This document shows, piece after piece, positions 21,377 to 30,887 of a stretch of DNA of 64,000 nt (position 1 is its first letter; every line of letters begins with the position of its first letter). Location: positions 1 to 64,000 of IMG/VR virus record IMGVR_UViG_3300042558_000825. One strand, 5' to 3'. The position numbers and the translations under genes are program-made. The notes under the pieces were generated by a model. The model searched no databases. It was given only the letters and a program-made list of their open reading frames with translations, and was not told the DNA's origin. The stretch is from a virus.

Positions 21377-24300
21377 TCAATTGTATTTAGTATTAAAATA
21401 CTCTTGCAACCAAGGCCAATCATAACTTAAACGTAATTTATCTAACTCACCATTGACTGATTCATAGTATTCTACAGCATCTAATGCACCATTGATACTA
21501 TATTGGGCAAAATCTCCTTCACCTACAGTTGACCATATCTTTAATCTATGTCTGCTTATAGTACTATCTTCTAATCGTAACTTAATAGCTTCACGGAAAC
21601 TAGTACGCCAGGTACTAAACTCATCAGTATTGTATACTGCTATACCTGAATTAATATTTACGACCTCATGTTCATTATCTAGCGTAAAGTCTAATCCTTT
21701 ACCCATATTAAGTAATGTAATATGTTTATTGTATGCAATCATAGCTTGGTGACCGTATTCTAATCCATTGACCGAGTTAGTTGCATGAAAAATATAATGT
21801 TTAGGTACTTGTAGTCTATCAGGTTGCCATGACCAATCAAATTTATCATTAACACGTAACTTAGCAAATACGGTAAACATCCATGGTGTGTTACTTGATT
21901 CTGCAGCCGCATGATAGGCTGCTACACGACCGTCAACCCCATCAACTCTAACAACACGATTTTTTAGTCCTTTAGTCACTTTCAGTAAATGTTCGTAGTT
22001 CTCGTCAGCACCCGTTTCACCGTTACTTAGGAAGACTATATCCAGTGGCTTTGACTGTCCCATTTTTGTTGATTTAGTAATATATGGATAATCGTACAAT
22101 TCTTTTTCAACATAATTATTAGCTTCTTTTGGTACAACAATACGTGTGCCTCCCGTGTTAGTAATCAATATATTCTTTGACTCACTAGACCACATGCTAA
22201 TAGGTTCATCATTGGTATCCGGTGTAGTTACATTATCACTTGTAGTAAACACTGCATATGGGAAATCGTAAGAATGTTTTTTAAAGTTTAAATGTGTATC
22301 TTGTTCAGTTACAAAATTAGGTGCGGGTAAACGTTTTACTTTTTGATGCTGATTAAAGTTAATCTTCTCTATGTTTTCTAACTTATCTAAATCTTCTACT
22401 AGCTCATGTAGTTTATTTACATTAATAAAAAATGTATCACCAAACTTCTGCCTATCACTAGGGAACACATGCAATTGATCTAATGAGAATGGATCACATA
22501 TATAAGTAAAATCAAAGTTTGTATAATCACATATTGAACTGCAAACCCAAATATAATGATCTTTTTTAGTATCTAACTTATGTAGAATGTTTTTCAATGT
22601 GGTTAAATAATTATTTTCATATTTAATTTTGTGAACATTTAAACGTTTAGTTTTATTTTTAATTAATGATACCGTATCATTGATAGTAGTGTGATTACCG
22701 TAATCAATTAAATAAACATCATATAAACAATTACTAGCAATAGCACGTTTTGTTTTTAAAAAGTTTAAGTTACGTAAGTGTTCAATAATTTTTACATATT
22801 TTGTATCTTCAGCAAAGGTTTCTTTATTGACCATAAAGGTAGTACCCCAATGACTCCATTGTGTTCCAAACACATGTACCATTGACATTTGCCACGGGTT
22901 AGGATAATAATTAAATTCAAAATCAGTATAATCTAATTCACTGTTTAATATCCAACACAATTCAGTTGTAGATTTGTTGATACAGCGATTGATGGTCTCA
23001 ACCCAACTATTTAAGTAACGTGTTTTTTGTAGCGTTGGGAACTGTGTTTTAAGTTGTTCAAATCTAGTTAATGATTCTTTATTACCTTTGTCTACAAAAA
23101 ATGCATCAACTGGTTTAAACAGTTTAGATAGATATTCTTCATCTAATTTTACATTTTCAACAAAGTTTATATCTCTGTAACCGTTATGCCACATTTTACT
23201 GTTAACTAGATATGTGTGTGTTGTTTCGCTATCAGGTGATCCAAACACATTGATATTGAATGCTTGTTCTTTAGTAGGATGCCAATCAAAATTAAATGTA
23301 GTATAATCAATATTTTTACGCAAAGCCCAAAATATTTCATCTTTGTGTGCTTCTATCAATTTTTCTAAGGTGGTTTCAATATAATATTGTGGATATTGAA
23401 TCTTATTATCAGATAATAATACATTTTCTAATAACACAACATGGCCATCATTACCCGGTGTAATATATTTAGGTCCATCTTGTAAATGAATATCCTCTAA
23501 TACTGTACCAAATTGATAGATATAGGCAGGACTAGTAGCATCAGGATGCCAACTAAAGTCAAATTTTGTATCGTCAAATCCTGCAGGTATAATCCAATTT
23601 GTGTTGTCAGGTAATCGTTTAGATTTTAATACATCCAGATACTTAATTGGGGTATCAACTGTAGACCCGGGAGGTGTGTATATAGGACCATTTGTTTTTT
23701 GCCATTGTGTACCAAATTGGTATATTAAAGGATCATCATTAATATCAGGATGCCAACTAAAATCAAACTCGCTAACATCTAATCTAGATGGCACACTCCA
23801 ATATGTCATATCCGGTTTTAGTTTTGCTACAGGATAATCCATGTATTTGATATCGGTTGCGCCATTTGCAATATATTTAGGTCCACCTACTTTATCCCAT
23901 GTACTTGAAAACTGATAGATATAGGCAGGTTCAGTTGAATCCGGATGCCAACTGTAATCAAATTCTTCTACGTTAACAGGTATATCCCAATTTGTTTTAT
24001 CAGAAATACGTTTGGCTTTAAGTATATCCATATATTTTACGGGAGTATTTTCATTACAGCCCGGTGCTGTAAATATAGGACCGTCTGTCTTTTGCCATTG
24101 TGTGCCAAATTGATATACAAAAGGATCATCGTTAATATCAGGATGCCAACTAAAATCAAACTCACTAGAATCTAGGCCGGCTGGAATAGACCAATGAGTC
24201 ATATCTTGTTTAACTGTTGCAATAGGATAATCTAAATATTTTATTTCTGTAGCACCCTCTACAGTGAATTTAGGTCCACCTGTTTTACTCCAGGGACTAG

Positions 24301-25522
24301 GGAATTGATAGATATAGGGAGATTCAGTACTATCCGGGTGCCAACTAAAATCAAATAATTTTTGATCCACATTTCCAGGTATTAACCAATTGGTAAATCT
24401 CCAAGCTATAACTTCTGCTCTAATAACATCTATATATTTAATTTCTGTTGCACCGGGAACTACATATCTAGGTCCACCTGTTTTTTGATGTACCGTTCCA
24501 AATTGATATATGTAGGGAGGATCATTAGGATTAGGTTCCCAACTAAAATCAAAACTATTTTTTATAACATACGGAGGTATTTCCCAATTATCCATACACT
24601 GTTTACGTGTAGCACGTTCTTCCATGTACTTATATTCTGTTGCACCTTCAACAACATATTGAATAGAAATTTTATCTGCAGGGTTATTCCATTGATTCCC
24701 CCATGCATATATAAATGGAGGACTATAAGGGTCAGGTTGCCATGAATAGTCTATTCCATCACTATTTTCTAAATGAGTAAATCTAGCACTGTTGGGCAAT
24801 AACTCTGCCTTCATTGAATCATCGTTAATATATTTTCGTTTAGTAGCTCCTGGTACATGATACTCAACAGTTGGCATAATTTCACCAGGATATAGTGTAT
24901 TACCAAATACATAGATGTATGCGGGTTCATTTGGATCTGGTCTCCAGCTAAAGTCAAATGTAGACTTATCTATAGATTTCCATATTTTCCACTTGTCCCA
25001 TTCAGGTAATAATTCTACATCATCGTACATGTATTTTACAGTAGTAGCACCTTCAACATGATATTCTACACAATGTTTAAGTTCTGTCGGGTAGAATTTG
25101 CAACCCCATTTATATATGTAGGGAGGATCGTATGGATCGGGCTCCCAACTAAAATCAAATTTTAATTCATCTATTTTTTCTAATATTACCCAATTATCAT
25201 TTTTAATGTTTTTTCTATATATAGGTTCAACATCAGCACGATATATAATAGTATCAATATCTTGTTTTGGACATAACCATGTACCACTATCTTTATGACG
25301 GTTGCTTGGCCATACGTTATTATATTCGCTAGTCCAAACTTCGTCATCAGGTAAAAAATCAAAATCCCAATCCCAATCAAATTTAGTATAATCACAATAT
25401 TCATTGATTATCCAAAAATGTTCTGTAGTACATTGCTGTCTAGCGTCAGCTAAATCAATTGCATGTTTTTCTCGGGGGTGTGCGTTAGGTTTATTACCGT
25501 AATAAAATACATCTCTTATCAT
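21377..25522 (-). CDS. Repeat-rich glycosyltransferase-like protein (1381 aa)
   Basis: Fourteen copies of a motif of the form FDFSWHPDxxxPPYIYxFG, most about 60 residues apart, run through the protein. Many are followed by a GATEIKYMD segment. The C-terminal portion (about 1150-1381) resembles the 317-residue glycosyltransferase-like protein at 37095: VDGVDGRVAAYHAAAESSNTP, SVNGLEYGHQAM and FSTWRTSFREAIKL have counterparts there, but the DxD metal site (DGDN) is replaced by FAKLR. So this may be a non-catalytic or altered sugar-transferase relative with a long recognition array. No signal peptide. It follows the epimerase gene and precedes the tmRNA. A late-like ATTAAATA sits five bases before its ATG. 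Confidence 0.72.
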   Translation of the reverse strand: MIRDVFYYGNKPNAHPREKHAIDLADARQQCTTEHFWIINEYCDYTKFDWDWDFDFLPDDEVWTSEYNNVWPSNRHKDSGTWLCPKQDIDTIIYRADVEPIYRKNIKNDNWVILEKIDELKFDFSWEPDPYDPPYIYKWGCKFYPTELKHCVEYHVEGATTVKYMYDDVELLPEWDKWKIWKSIDKSTFDFSWRPDPNEPAYIYVFGNTLYPGEIMPTVEYHVPGATKRKYINDDSMKAELLPNSARFTHLENSDGIDYSWQPDPYSPPFIYAWGNQWNNPADKISIQYVVEGATEYKYMEERATRKQCMDNWEIPPYVIKNSFDFSWEPNPNDPPYIYQFGTVHQKTGGPRYVVPGATEIKYIDVIRAEVIAWRFTNWLIPGNVDQKLFDFSWHPDSTESPYIYQFPSPWSKTGGPKFTVEGATEIKYLDYPIATVKQDMTHWSIPAGLDSSEFDFSWHPDINDDPFVYQFGTQWQKTDGPIFTAPGCNENTPVKYMDILKAKRISDKTNWDIPVNVEEFDYSWHPDSTEPAYIYQFSSTWDKVGGPKYIANGATDIKYMDYPVAKLKPDMTYWSVPSRLDVSEFDFSWHPDINDDPLIYQFGTQWQKTNGPIYTPPGSTVDTPIKYLDVLKSKRLPDNTNWIIPAGFDDTKFDFSWHPDATSPAYIYQFGTVLEDIHLQDGPKYITPGNDGHVVLLENVLLSDNKIQYPQYYIETTLEKLIEAHKDEIFWALRKNIDYTTFNFDWHPTKEQAFNINVFGSPDSETTHTYLVNSKMWHNGYRDINFVENVKLDEEYLSKLFKPVDAFFVDKGNKESLTRFEQLKTQFPTLQKTRYLNSWVETINRCINKSTTELCWILNSELDYTDFEFNYYPNPWQMSMVHVFGTQWSHWGTTFMVNKETFAEDTKYVKIIEHLRNLNFLKTKRAIASNCLYDVYLIDYGNHTTINDTVSLIKNKTKRLNVHKIKYENNYLTTLKNILHKLDTKKDHYIWVCSSICDYTNFDFTYICDPFSLDQLHVFPSDRQKFGDTFFINVNKLHELVEDLDKLENIEKINFNQHQKVKRLPAPNFVTEQDTHLNFKKHSYDFPYAVFTTSDNVTTPDTNDEPISMWSSESKNILITNTGGTRIVVPKEANNYVEKELYDYPYITKSTKMGQSKPLDIVFLSNGETGADENYEHLLKVTKGLKNRVVRVDGVDGRVAAYHAAAESSNTPWMFTVFAKLRVNDKFDWSWQPDRLQVPKHYIFHATNSVNGLEYGHQAMIAYNKHITLLNMGKGLDFTLDNEHEVVNINSGIAVYNTDEFSTWRTSFREAIKLRLEDSTISRHRLKIWSTVGEGDFAQYSINGALDAVEYYESVNGELDKLRLSYDWPWLQEYFNTKYN

Positions 25523-25527
25523 TTGAT

Positions 25528-25535
25528 TATTTAAT
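25528..25535 (-). promoter_or_regulatory. Possible late promoter abutting a start codon
   Basis: ATTAAATA on the minus strand, five bases before the 1381-residue gene; no ribosome binding site is visible. Confidence 0.4.
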
Positions 25536-25549
25536 ATCGTATAGTATTA

Positions 25550-26467
25550 TTAAATAATTCTTTTATGTTTCCACAAATCAATAGCCATGTCCAATCCGTC
25601 ATTTAAATTAACTTTTGGACTCCATCCTAATAATCGTTCTGCTTTTGCATGGGTAGAATTTAATACATATATCTCACCATCACGTTTTGGTTTAGTATTC
25701 CAATTAACTAAACCTTTCCAGTTCAACTTACTTGCAATCATATTAACTAATTCTTCAATTGTAACTGCATTGTCGGGTCCACAACAAAAGAATTCTTTAC
25801 GTGATTTATCTGGATTTGCTAGCACTGCTTCATATAAGTCTAGTAAGTCATCAATCCATAAAAAATTCCTATAGGGTTTTCCATACCCCAAATTAATTTC
25901 ATTTGGATTACTTAACATTTGTGTGATAATTTGCTCAACTACAAAGAAATCATTATCGTTTCTACCATATGTATTAGTCTGTCTTAATGCACAGAAAGGG
26001 AAGTTAAATGCCCTACCGGCATATTCTAAATAATGTTCACAAGCAAGTTTAGCTACAGCATACGGAGCATTGGGATGTTGTTTAGTTTCTTCAGTAAACA
26101 CTGGTAATACAAACTCTTTACCATGTTCAATTAAATCACTTTCTGGTTGCCATCCATAGGTTTCCATAGTAGAACTAAATAAAAATAATTCTAGGTTCTT
26201 AAGTTTTCTTGCACATTCAATAAGATTAACTGTGCCTACATAATTAATCTCGCTAAAAGTAATTTGTTCGTAAAAACTCTTTTCAACTTCTGTTCTTGCT
26301 GCCAAGTGTATAATCATGTCTGGATTAACTTCTTGCAAACGCTGGTCTACTTTTGCCAGCTCTAATAAATCACAACCCAAATCATATATTTCATATTTGT
26401 GTTGTAATCTTTTTTGTAGATATCCACCTATAAATCCACTAAGTCCCGTTACTAATACTTTTTTCAT
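25550..26467 (-). CDS. NAD-dependent sugar epimerase/dehydratase
   Basis: A 305-residue extended short-chain dehydrogenase. It has the NAD-binding GLSGFIG at 8-14, a conserved HLAAR at 54-58, SST at 98-100 and the catalytic YAVAK (Tyr136, Lys140). Length and motif order fit nucleotide-sugar 4-epimerases or 4,6-dehydratases (UDP-glucose or GDP-mannose type). It probably makes a sugar donor for the neighbouring transferase-like proteins. Its start overlaps the end of the 438-residue gene by 29 bases. The exact substrate cannot be told from the sequence. Confidence 0.88.
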   Translation of the reverse strand: MKKVLVTGLSGFIGGYLQKRLQHKYEIYDLGCDLLELAKVDQRLQEVNPDMIIHLAARTEVEKSFYEQITFSEINYVGTVNLIECARKLKNLELFLFSSTMETYGWQPESDLIEHGKEFVLPVFTEETKQHPNAPYAVAKLACEHYLEYAGRAFNFPFCALRQTNTYGRNDNDFFVVEQIITQMLSNPNEINLGYGKPYRNFLWIDDLLDLYEAVLANPDKSRKEFFCCGPDNAVTIEELVNMIASKLNWKGLVNWNTKPKRDGEIYVLNSTHAKAERLLGWSPKVNLNDGLDMAIDLWKHKRII

Positions 26468-27755
26468 TTTTTAATCCTTTTAAATAATTTTTAAATTCTT
26501 CTACCCTAGCAGACACATGATTTTTATTATGTGTTACAATATCAATCCATTCTTCCGACATTTTATTTAAATCTTTGTTTAAACATATATCTTTAACAAT
26601 TTCTGTTATACGATATACTCGGTGTGAATGATTAGTTATGGTATCATAATCTTCATCCCAAAATTTATCAAATGTTTTATACCCGGCTATCTTAATATGT
26701 TCTAATGCATGTGGCACCGATTGTAATATAAAAGGATGTTCATATAGCATAGCTCTGATAATCTTTTCTGTATAAAAAAATCCCGTTTTCATGTCGGTTG
26801 CTTCGTCAAATCTACTTTCTGATACAATGCTAAAATATGACCTGTCATAATATTCTGCTAAATTTTCTTTATTTGCAAATCCCATCCATGATCCGGTGTA
26901 CGTACTACGGTTTCTGTCTGTCAGTGCTGATTGGTCAAGAACGGATGGTTGCAAATCTATTTCATCAATAATCTTAATCCATTCTTCATTTTTATATGTA
27001 TGTTTTATATAGTCATTCAATGGTAAACTGGTTGAAGTGCTTTCGGCAGGAATTGATATAAACCCATACTTATTTAAATCTTCTTTTGTAAAAGTGACAT
27101 GTGACATCAATCTATCTAATGTGTATCGCCTAGCCAATTTAATAAATTTTTTATCTTTTTCACACTTAGTTGGGTGATACTGTGGTAATTTTTTTAGACT
27201 CCATATTTCAGCCATTGGCATATGTATTAAATTGTTTCTATATAATTCATTTAGTATTCCTAATATGTCCGGGTGAAATATAGAAGTTGACCATATATAA
27301 AAATCCCTACAGGTTCCAAATTCTTTCAGGAACAGATCAAATATTCTATTGATAACATCTATCTCACAATCAGCCCAATTATGCGAAATAATTATTTTAC
27401 ATTTTCCTTTTGTCCATAGTTCAATAATGTTTTTAGGGATATGTTCTATCCAAATTCCTCTACCACTTCCATAATACAATGATATTATATACTTTATATT
27501 ATGTTGTATGTTAATATTATAAACAATAGTTCCTTGTTCAGAGTAATAATCTATGTTATTTACAAGATCACTATGGTGAACATGCATATAATCTATTCCT
27601 AGTATTGCATTTATAGGTGAATCTGTAAAATATGTCATCCCTACCTTCATAGGAGTTTTGTAATAATGTGAGATATATTCATTGTGAGACATTCCCAACG
27701 AGTTGGGGATGGGTCCATGAGGACCATACTCATTAATTGCATAAATTAATTTCAT
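26439..27755 (-). CDS. Putative glycosyltransferase (438 aa)
   Basis: A 438-residue protein. Its C-terminal third has a pattern seen in GT-B-like transferases of phages and bacteria: SESRFDE ... FFYTEKIIRAMLYEHPFILQSVPHALEHIKIAGYKTFDKFWDEDYD, where the Glu/Lys pair would bind the donor nucleotide. The N-terminal half has no clear motif. It lies directly downstream of the 693-residue radical-SAM gene (ATG 1 base from its stop) and overlaps the epimerase gene. Classification is by pattern; the sugar and acceptor are unknown. Confidence 0.65.
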   Translation of the reverse strand: MKLIYAINEYGPHGPIPNSLGMSHNEYISHYYKTPMKVGMTYFTDSPINAILGIDYMHVHHSDLVNNIDYYSEQGTIVYNINIQHNIKYIISLYYGSGRGIWIEHIPKNIIELWTKGKCKIIISHNWADCEIDVINRIFDLFLKEFGTCRDFYIWSTSIFHPDILGILNELYRNNLIHMPMAEIWSLKKLPQYHPTKCEKDKKFIKLARRYTLDRLMSHVTFTKEDLNKYGFISIPAESTSTSLPLNDYIKHTYKNEEWIKIIDEIDLQPSVLDQSALTDRNRSTYTGSWMGFANKENLAEYYDRSYFSIVSESRFDEATDMKTGFFYTEKIIRAMLYEHPFILQSVPHALEHIKIAGYKTFDKFWDEDYDTITNHSHRVYRITEIVKDICLNKDLNKMSEEWIDIVTHNKNHVSARVEEFKNYLKGLKNEKSISNGT

Positions 27756-29837
27756 TTAACTTTTCTTTGAAATAGGGATGTCAGCACCACAACTGCATCT
27801 AACAGAATCACATATTACCGTTCTCAATAAACTATTCCAATCTATTTTCTTATGATCTTTTACATTACCAATAATACCACCCACTTCACAATTTCCTCGT
27901 TTAATGTGACCATACTGATGTATAAACATACTTTCAGTACCTATTGCACATCTAAAATCAAAGAAATTTGTTTGTCCTTTGTTAATCAGCATTTGCGGAC
28001 TATTAATTACTTCTGACGTACTATCTTCATATGTAATGACGGCATTACTTGAATATTTCCTAAACAAAGGATTAGTTTCTAATATTTTTACTGCAGTAGT
28101 TTTTGTAGCAACAGTTTTAAAATTCTTAAAAAATTCAGACTGTTCAGGTGTGTACTTAAGATCAACTAGCTTATTTTTAGAAGATCCATATTGGTCATCA
28201 ATGTACACTACTTCTAATCGGGCAGTAGTTTCATTCTTTATTCTATCAATAAACTCAATGCACTTATCCCAATATAACGGATCCATCATCAATCTAACAG
28301 TTACCATAGTTAAATTTGATGCTATCTTAACTTTTTCTATCCATTCATCTGCTGTATTATTTGGAAATTCTTGTGCTGGATGAAAGCTACAACCAGCATA
28401 TGATAGATATTTGAAGTTCTCCTCAATATAGCGTGGTGTCCTAGCTAGATTAGTAGTAATACCTATATATCCACCTAGAGTATGAATTTTTTTAACTAGG
28501 TCCGGGAAGAACGGGCTCAGTGTAGGTTCTCCTCCGCTTAGAGAAAACAATAATTTTTTATTTAAATTAAGTCCGTAGAATAAAAATAGATCGTCTAGAA
28601 ATGGTTCTACTACATCCCAATCAAATAAATGATTTTTACCTTCATGTAATACCGGAGGACAATATCTACAGCTATAGTTGCAAATATCATTTAATATCCA
28701 TGTAATTATAGCCCAACTTTCATTTTTTATTTCTATAATCTTTTTCCCTTGAAGTGGTAATGGGCCCTTCCAATGAGGGATCCTACTAGTAGTAGGATTT
28801 GTATAGGCTGCAGTCATCTGTGTGTCAGATACAATTTCCACAGATTTTACACTTGAAAAGGGAGTTAAATCCATTTTTAACCCGCCGGCATTTTTGTATA
28901 GGTCATCCTCTTGAACTTCATACAAATGACCAATTAATAAATATCCTTCTCTATTGCGATGGTCACCAAACTTCCATCCATGTTGTTCTAATCCTACTTT
29001 TTTAAATCTGTGATATTGTTTTGTTTTATAATCCGGAGTAGCATTGTCAGCACCTAATAATGCCATAATTTCATTTGACCAAGTAGTTTGTAGTACAACG
29101 GCATTTTCTTCTGCGGCGCGGGTGTCTTCATCTAATACAATATGAGAAATATTTTTTCCTAATGTGTTGTAACCTAATACCAAATCGCCAAATCTATAAT
29201 AAGGAAAAAACGATGCGCTATCTTCTTCTGTTATTTCATAATCTAGTCTAGGATCGTAACTCATCAATATATTAACATTTGAGAAGGTTGGTAAGTTATT
29301 ACGTTGTGGTATACTGGTATTAAAAAACATCTCTAACGTATGAATCGTATCATTCAACTGTAAAAAGGTCGTGTGAAATTCTTCATTAAATCGTATACCA
29401 GGCCATCGTACAGCTTGAGGATCGTCCTTATCTAACCGTTTCCATGCATCGTCCCACCAATTTTTAGATAATTTCTCAGCTAATCGGTTGCCATATATTT
29501 CATATTCTTCATGTAGATAATTAAGAGTATCTTGGTCTATTACTGTTGCCCGACGTATTTCTCTATCATAAAAACTATTTAAATAATCAATAATACGATT
29601 AATTTTGTCTATTTTGCCACGATCGGTCAGTGTATCTAACGTATATGTATTACTGCGGGAGAATTTGACACTTTTTTCTCTTATACGTTTTTCACTAAAA
29701 TTCATTTTTTCAAATGCTTTAACCCATTTTTTTGCTAATTCAGTTTCAAATAACCTGAAATATATATCATAGTGTTCCCATGTTGTAGGATTGACGAGGG
29801 TAATCCGTACATTTTTATCTTCTAGAAATCGTGCCAT
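27756..29837 (-). CDS. Radical-SAM protein with a novel N-terminal domain (693 aa)
   Basis: Residues about 372-690 are a radical-SAM enzyme: CNYSCRYC (Cys386, 390, 393) binds the 4Fe-4S cluster and SGGEP at 434-438 contacts SAM. Cysteines near the C-terminus (DFRCAIG, GNCEVGG, CDSVRCSCGAD) could bind auxiliary clusters as in SPASM proteins. Residues 1-360 form a large, charged domain I do not recognise. It heads a run of five radical-SAM genes with transferases. A TTGACA box and a late-like ATTAAATA inside an inverted repeat precede it, with TTAAGGAT as ribosome binding site. Likely modifies a peptide, sugar or nucleotide; substrate unknown. Confidence 0.82.
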   Translation of the reverse strand: MARFLEDKNVRITLVNPTTWEHYDIYFRLFETELAKKWVKAFEKMNFSEKRIREKSVKFSRSNTYTLDTLTDRGKIDKINRIIDYLNSFYDREIRRATVIDQDTLNYLHEEYEIYGNRLAEKLSKNWWDDAWKRLDKDDPQAVRWPGIRFNEEFHTTFLQLNDTIHTLEMFFNTSIPQRNNLPTFSNVNILMSYDPRLDYEITEEDSASFFPYYRFGDLVLGYNTLGKNISHIVLDEDTRAAEENAVVLQTTWSNEIMALLGADNATPDYKTKQYHRFKKVGLEQHGWKFGDHRNREGYLLIGHLYEVQEDDLYKNAGGLKMDLTPFSSVKSVEIVSDTQMTAAYTNPTTSRIPHWKGPLPLQGKKIIEIKNESWAIITWILNDICNYSCRYCPPVLHEGKNHLFDWDVVEPFLDDLFLFYGLNLNKKLLFSLSGGEPTLSPFFPDLVKKIHTLGGYIGITTNLARTPRYIEENFKYLSYAGCSFHPAQEFPNNTADEWIEKVKIASNLTMVTVRLMMDPLYWDKCIEFIDRIKNETTARLEVVYIDDQYGSSKNKLVDLKYTPEQSEFFKNFKTVATKTTAVKILETNPLFRKYSSNAVITYEDSTSEVINSPQMLINKGQTNFFDFRCAIGTESMFIHQYGHIKRGNCEVGGIIGNVKDHKKIDWNSLLRTVICDSVRCSCGADIPISKKS

Positions 29838-29849
29838 CTTAGATCCTTA

Positions 29850-29876
29850 ACTCACTGTGTATTTAATACACTGAGT
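29850..29876. repeat. Imperfect inverted repeat upstream of the 693-residue gene
   Basis: ACTCACTGTGTATT pairs with AATACACTGAGT apart from a two-base bulge. It surrounds a late-like ATTAAATA (29860-29867), and TTGACA lies at 29882-29887. It could be an operator, or a terminator for the upstream gene. Confidence 0.5.
29860..29867 (-). promoter_or_regulatory. T4-type late promoter (variant) in an inverted repeat
   Basis: ATTAAATA on the minus strand, 22 bases before the 693-residue radical-SAM gene. Confidence 0.45.
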
Positions 29877-29897
29877 GCTACTGTCAATTTTTTAACA

Positions 29898-30815
29898 TTA
29901 ATATTGGTTATTAATAGGATAGATTTTTGGCTTTTTGGTATCTGCTGTAATTAATTTATGTTTAGGGTTTGCCGAACACAATGCACATTGTGGTATATGA
30001 GTTTTTGAAATTAAATTGTTCATAAATTTATCTAATTTTTCACCACTCCAGTTATGTTCAGCGGGGGCATAACTATCTATTAACTCTTTTTGATTTGTAG
30101 TAAGTGTTACATGATACTGTTCCATAAATTTTGGTATTACTCCTATAGGAGCACATTTGTACAATTTGCCATCCATCATATGATGACAGTCTTGCATAAT
30201 ACAATTTTTAAAGGCTTCTTTAGGATCACTCTCATGTAGGGAAAATTCAGAATTTTCATATTTTAAACTACTATCTTTAAAATGCCATGAGGGGATTAGT
30301 CTAGATTGTATGTTATTACGGTCTGTATATCTAAACATGGTAACTGAATGATCTTCATTTAAACAATCATTCCATACTTTGTTACTATGAATTTCTTTTT
30401 TTATGTCTTTGTCTAAAAACGATTCTAAATTTGTAAACGCATTTACCCAAGTACTCGGATCATGATGACTAACGTCCAATCCAACCTTACCTTTATATTT
30501 TAAAATTTCTTGATACAAATTAGGAACGTAATTCAATCTTGTTCCGTTGGTTACAATAAGAATATTTGCATTAGGCCATAAGATTTTTAGGCCTTCAATC
30601 CATTTAAAAAGATCCGGATTGAGTAACGGTTCACCACCTATAATGCCAATAGTTCCTATAGTTAATATCTTTGACCAGTTACTGTATGCTTCTTTAGCAT
30701 CGTCCCAACGATGATGGCCTTTAAAGGCATAGTTATTAAATCTATTACAATCTGTACAATTTAAGTTACAAACGTGTGTAATATAAAATTCAGTGTAAAT
30801 TAAATGATGTTTCAT
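29898..30815 (-). CDS. Radical-SAM protein (305 aa)
   Basis: A short radical-SAM enzyme with CNLNCTDC (Cys16, 20, 23) close to the N-terminus and IGGEPLLNPDLF at 59-70. C-terminal cysteines (NCIMQDCHH, KLYKCAP and CALC) suggest an extra cluster-binding SPASM-like part. It reads TEFYITHVCN at the cluster site, typical of the family. A GTTAAATA late-like box and GAAGGAT precede it, and the leader carries a relic of another radical-SAM C-terminus (28-base repeat). Substrate unknown. Confidence 0.85.
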   Translation of the reverse strand: MKHHLIYTEFYITHVCNLNCTDCNRFNNYAFKGHHRWDDAKEAYSNWSKILTIGTIGIIGGEPLLNPDLFKWIEGLKILWPNANILIVTNGTRLNYVPNLYQEILKYKGKVGLDVSHHDPSTWVNAFTNLESFLDKDIKKEIHSNKVWNDCLNEDHSVTMFRYTDRNNIQSRLIPSWHFKDSSLKYENSEFSLHESDPKEAFKNCIMQDCHHMMDGKLYKCAPIGVIPKFMEQYHVTLTTNQKELIDSYAPAEHNWSGEKLDKFMNNLISKTHIPQCALCSANPKHKLITADTKKPKIYPINNQY

Positions 30816-30833
30816 TAATTTATCCTTCTTTAG

Positions 30834-30861
30834 TTGGAATCTTTTGATTCACATCTCTATT
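30834..30861 (-). repeat. 28-base direct repeat, copy 1 (leader relic)
   Basis: Identical to 32631-32658, where it encodes the end of a radical-SAM protein. Here the same frame would read NRDVNQKIP followed shortly by a stop, in the leader of the 305-residue gene. Confidence 0.9.
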
Positions 30862-30868
30862 ATTTAAC
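30861..30868 (-). promoter_or_regulatory. T4-type late promoter (variant)
   Basis: GTTAAATA on the minus strand, 45 bases before the 305-residue radical-SAM gene. Confidence 0.5.
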
Positions 30869-30887
30869 AGATTTATTTTTTTGTCTT

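Noticed and set aside
21350-21380. TAAATAC near the end of the 1381-residue gene as a tmRNA promoter
   Set aside because: It lies inside the coding end with poor match to either promoter class; the tmRNA promoter is not resolved.
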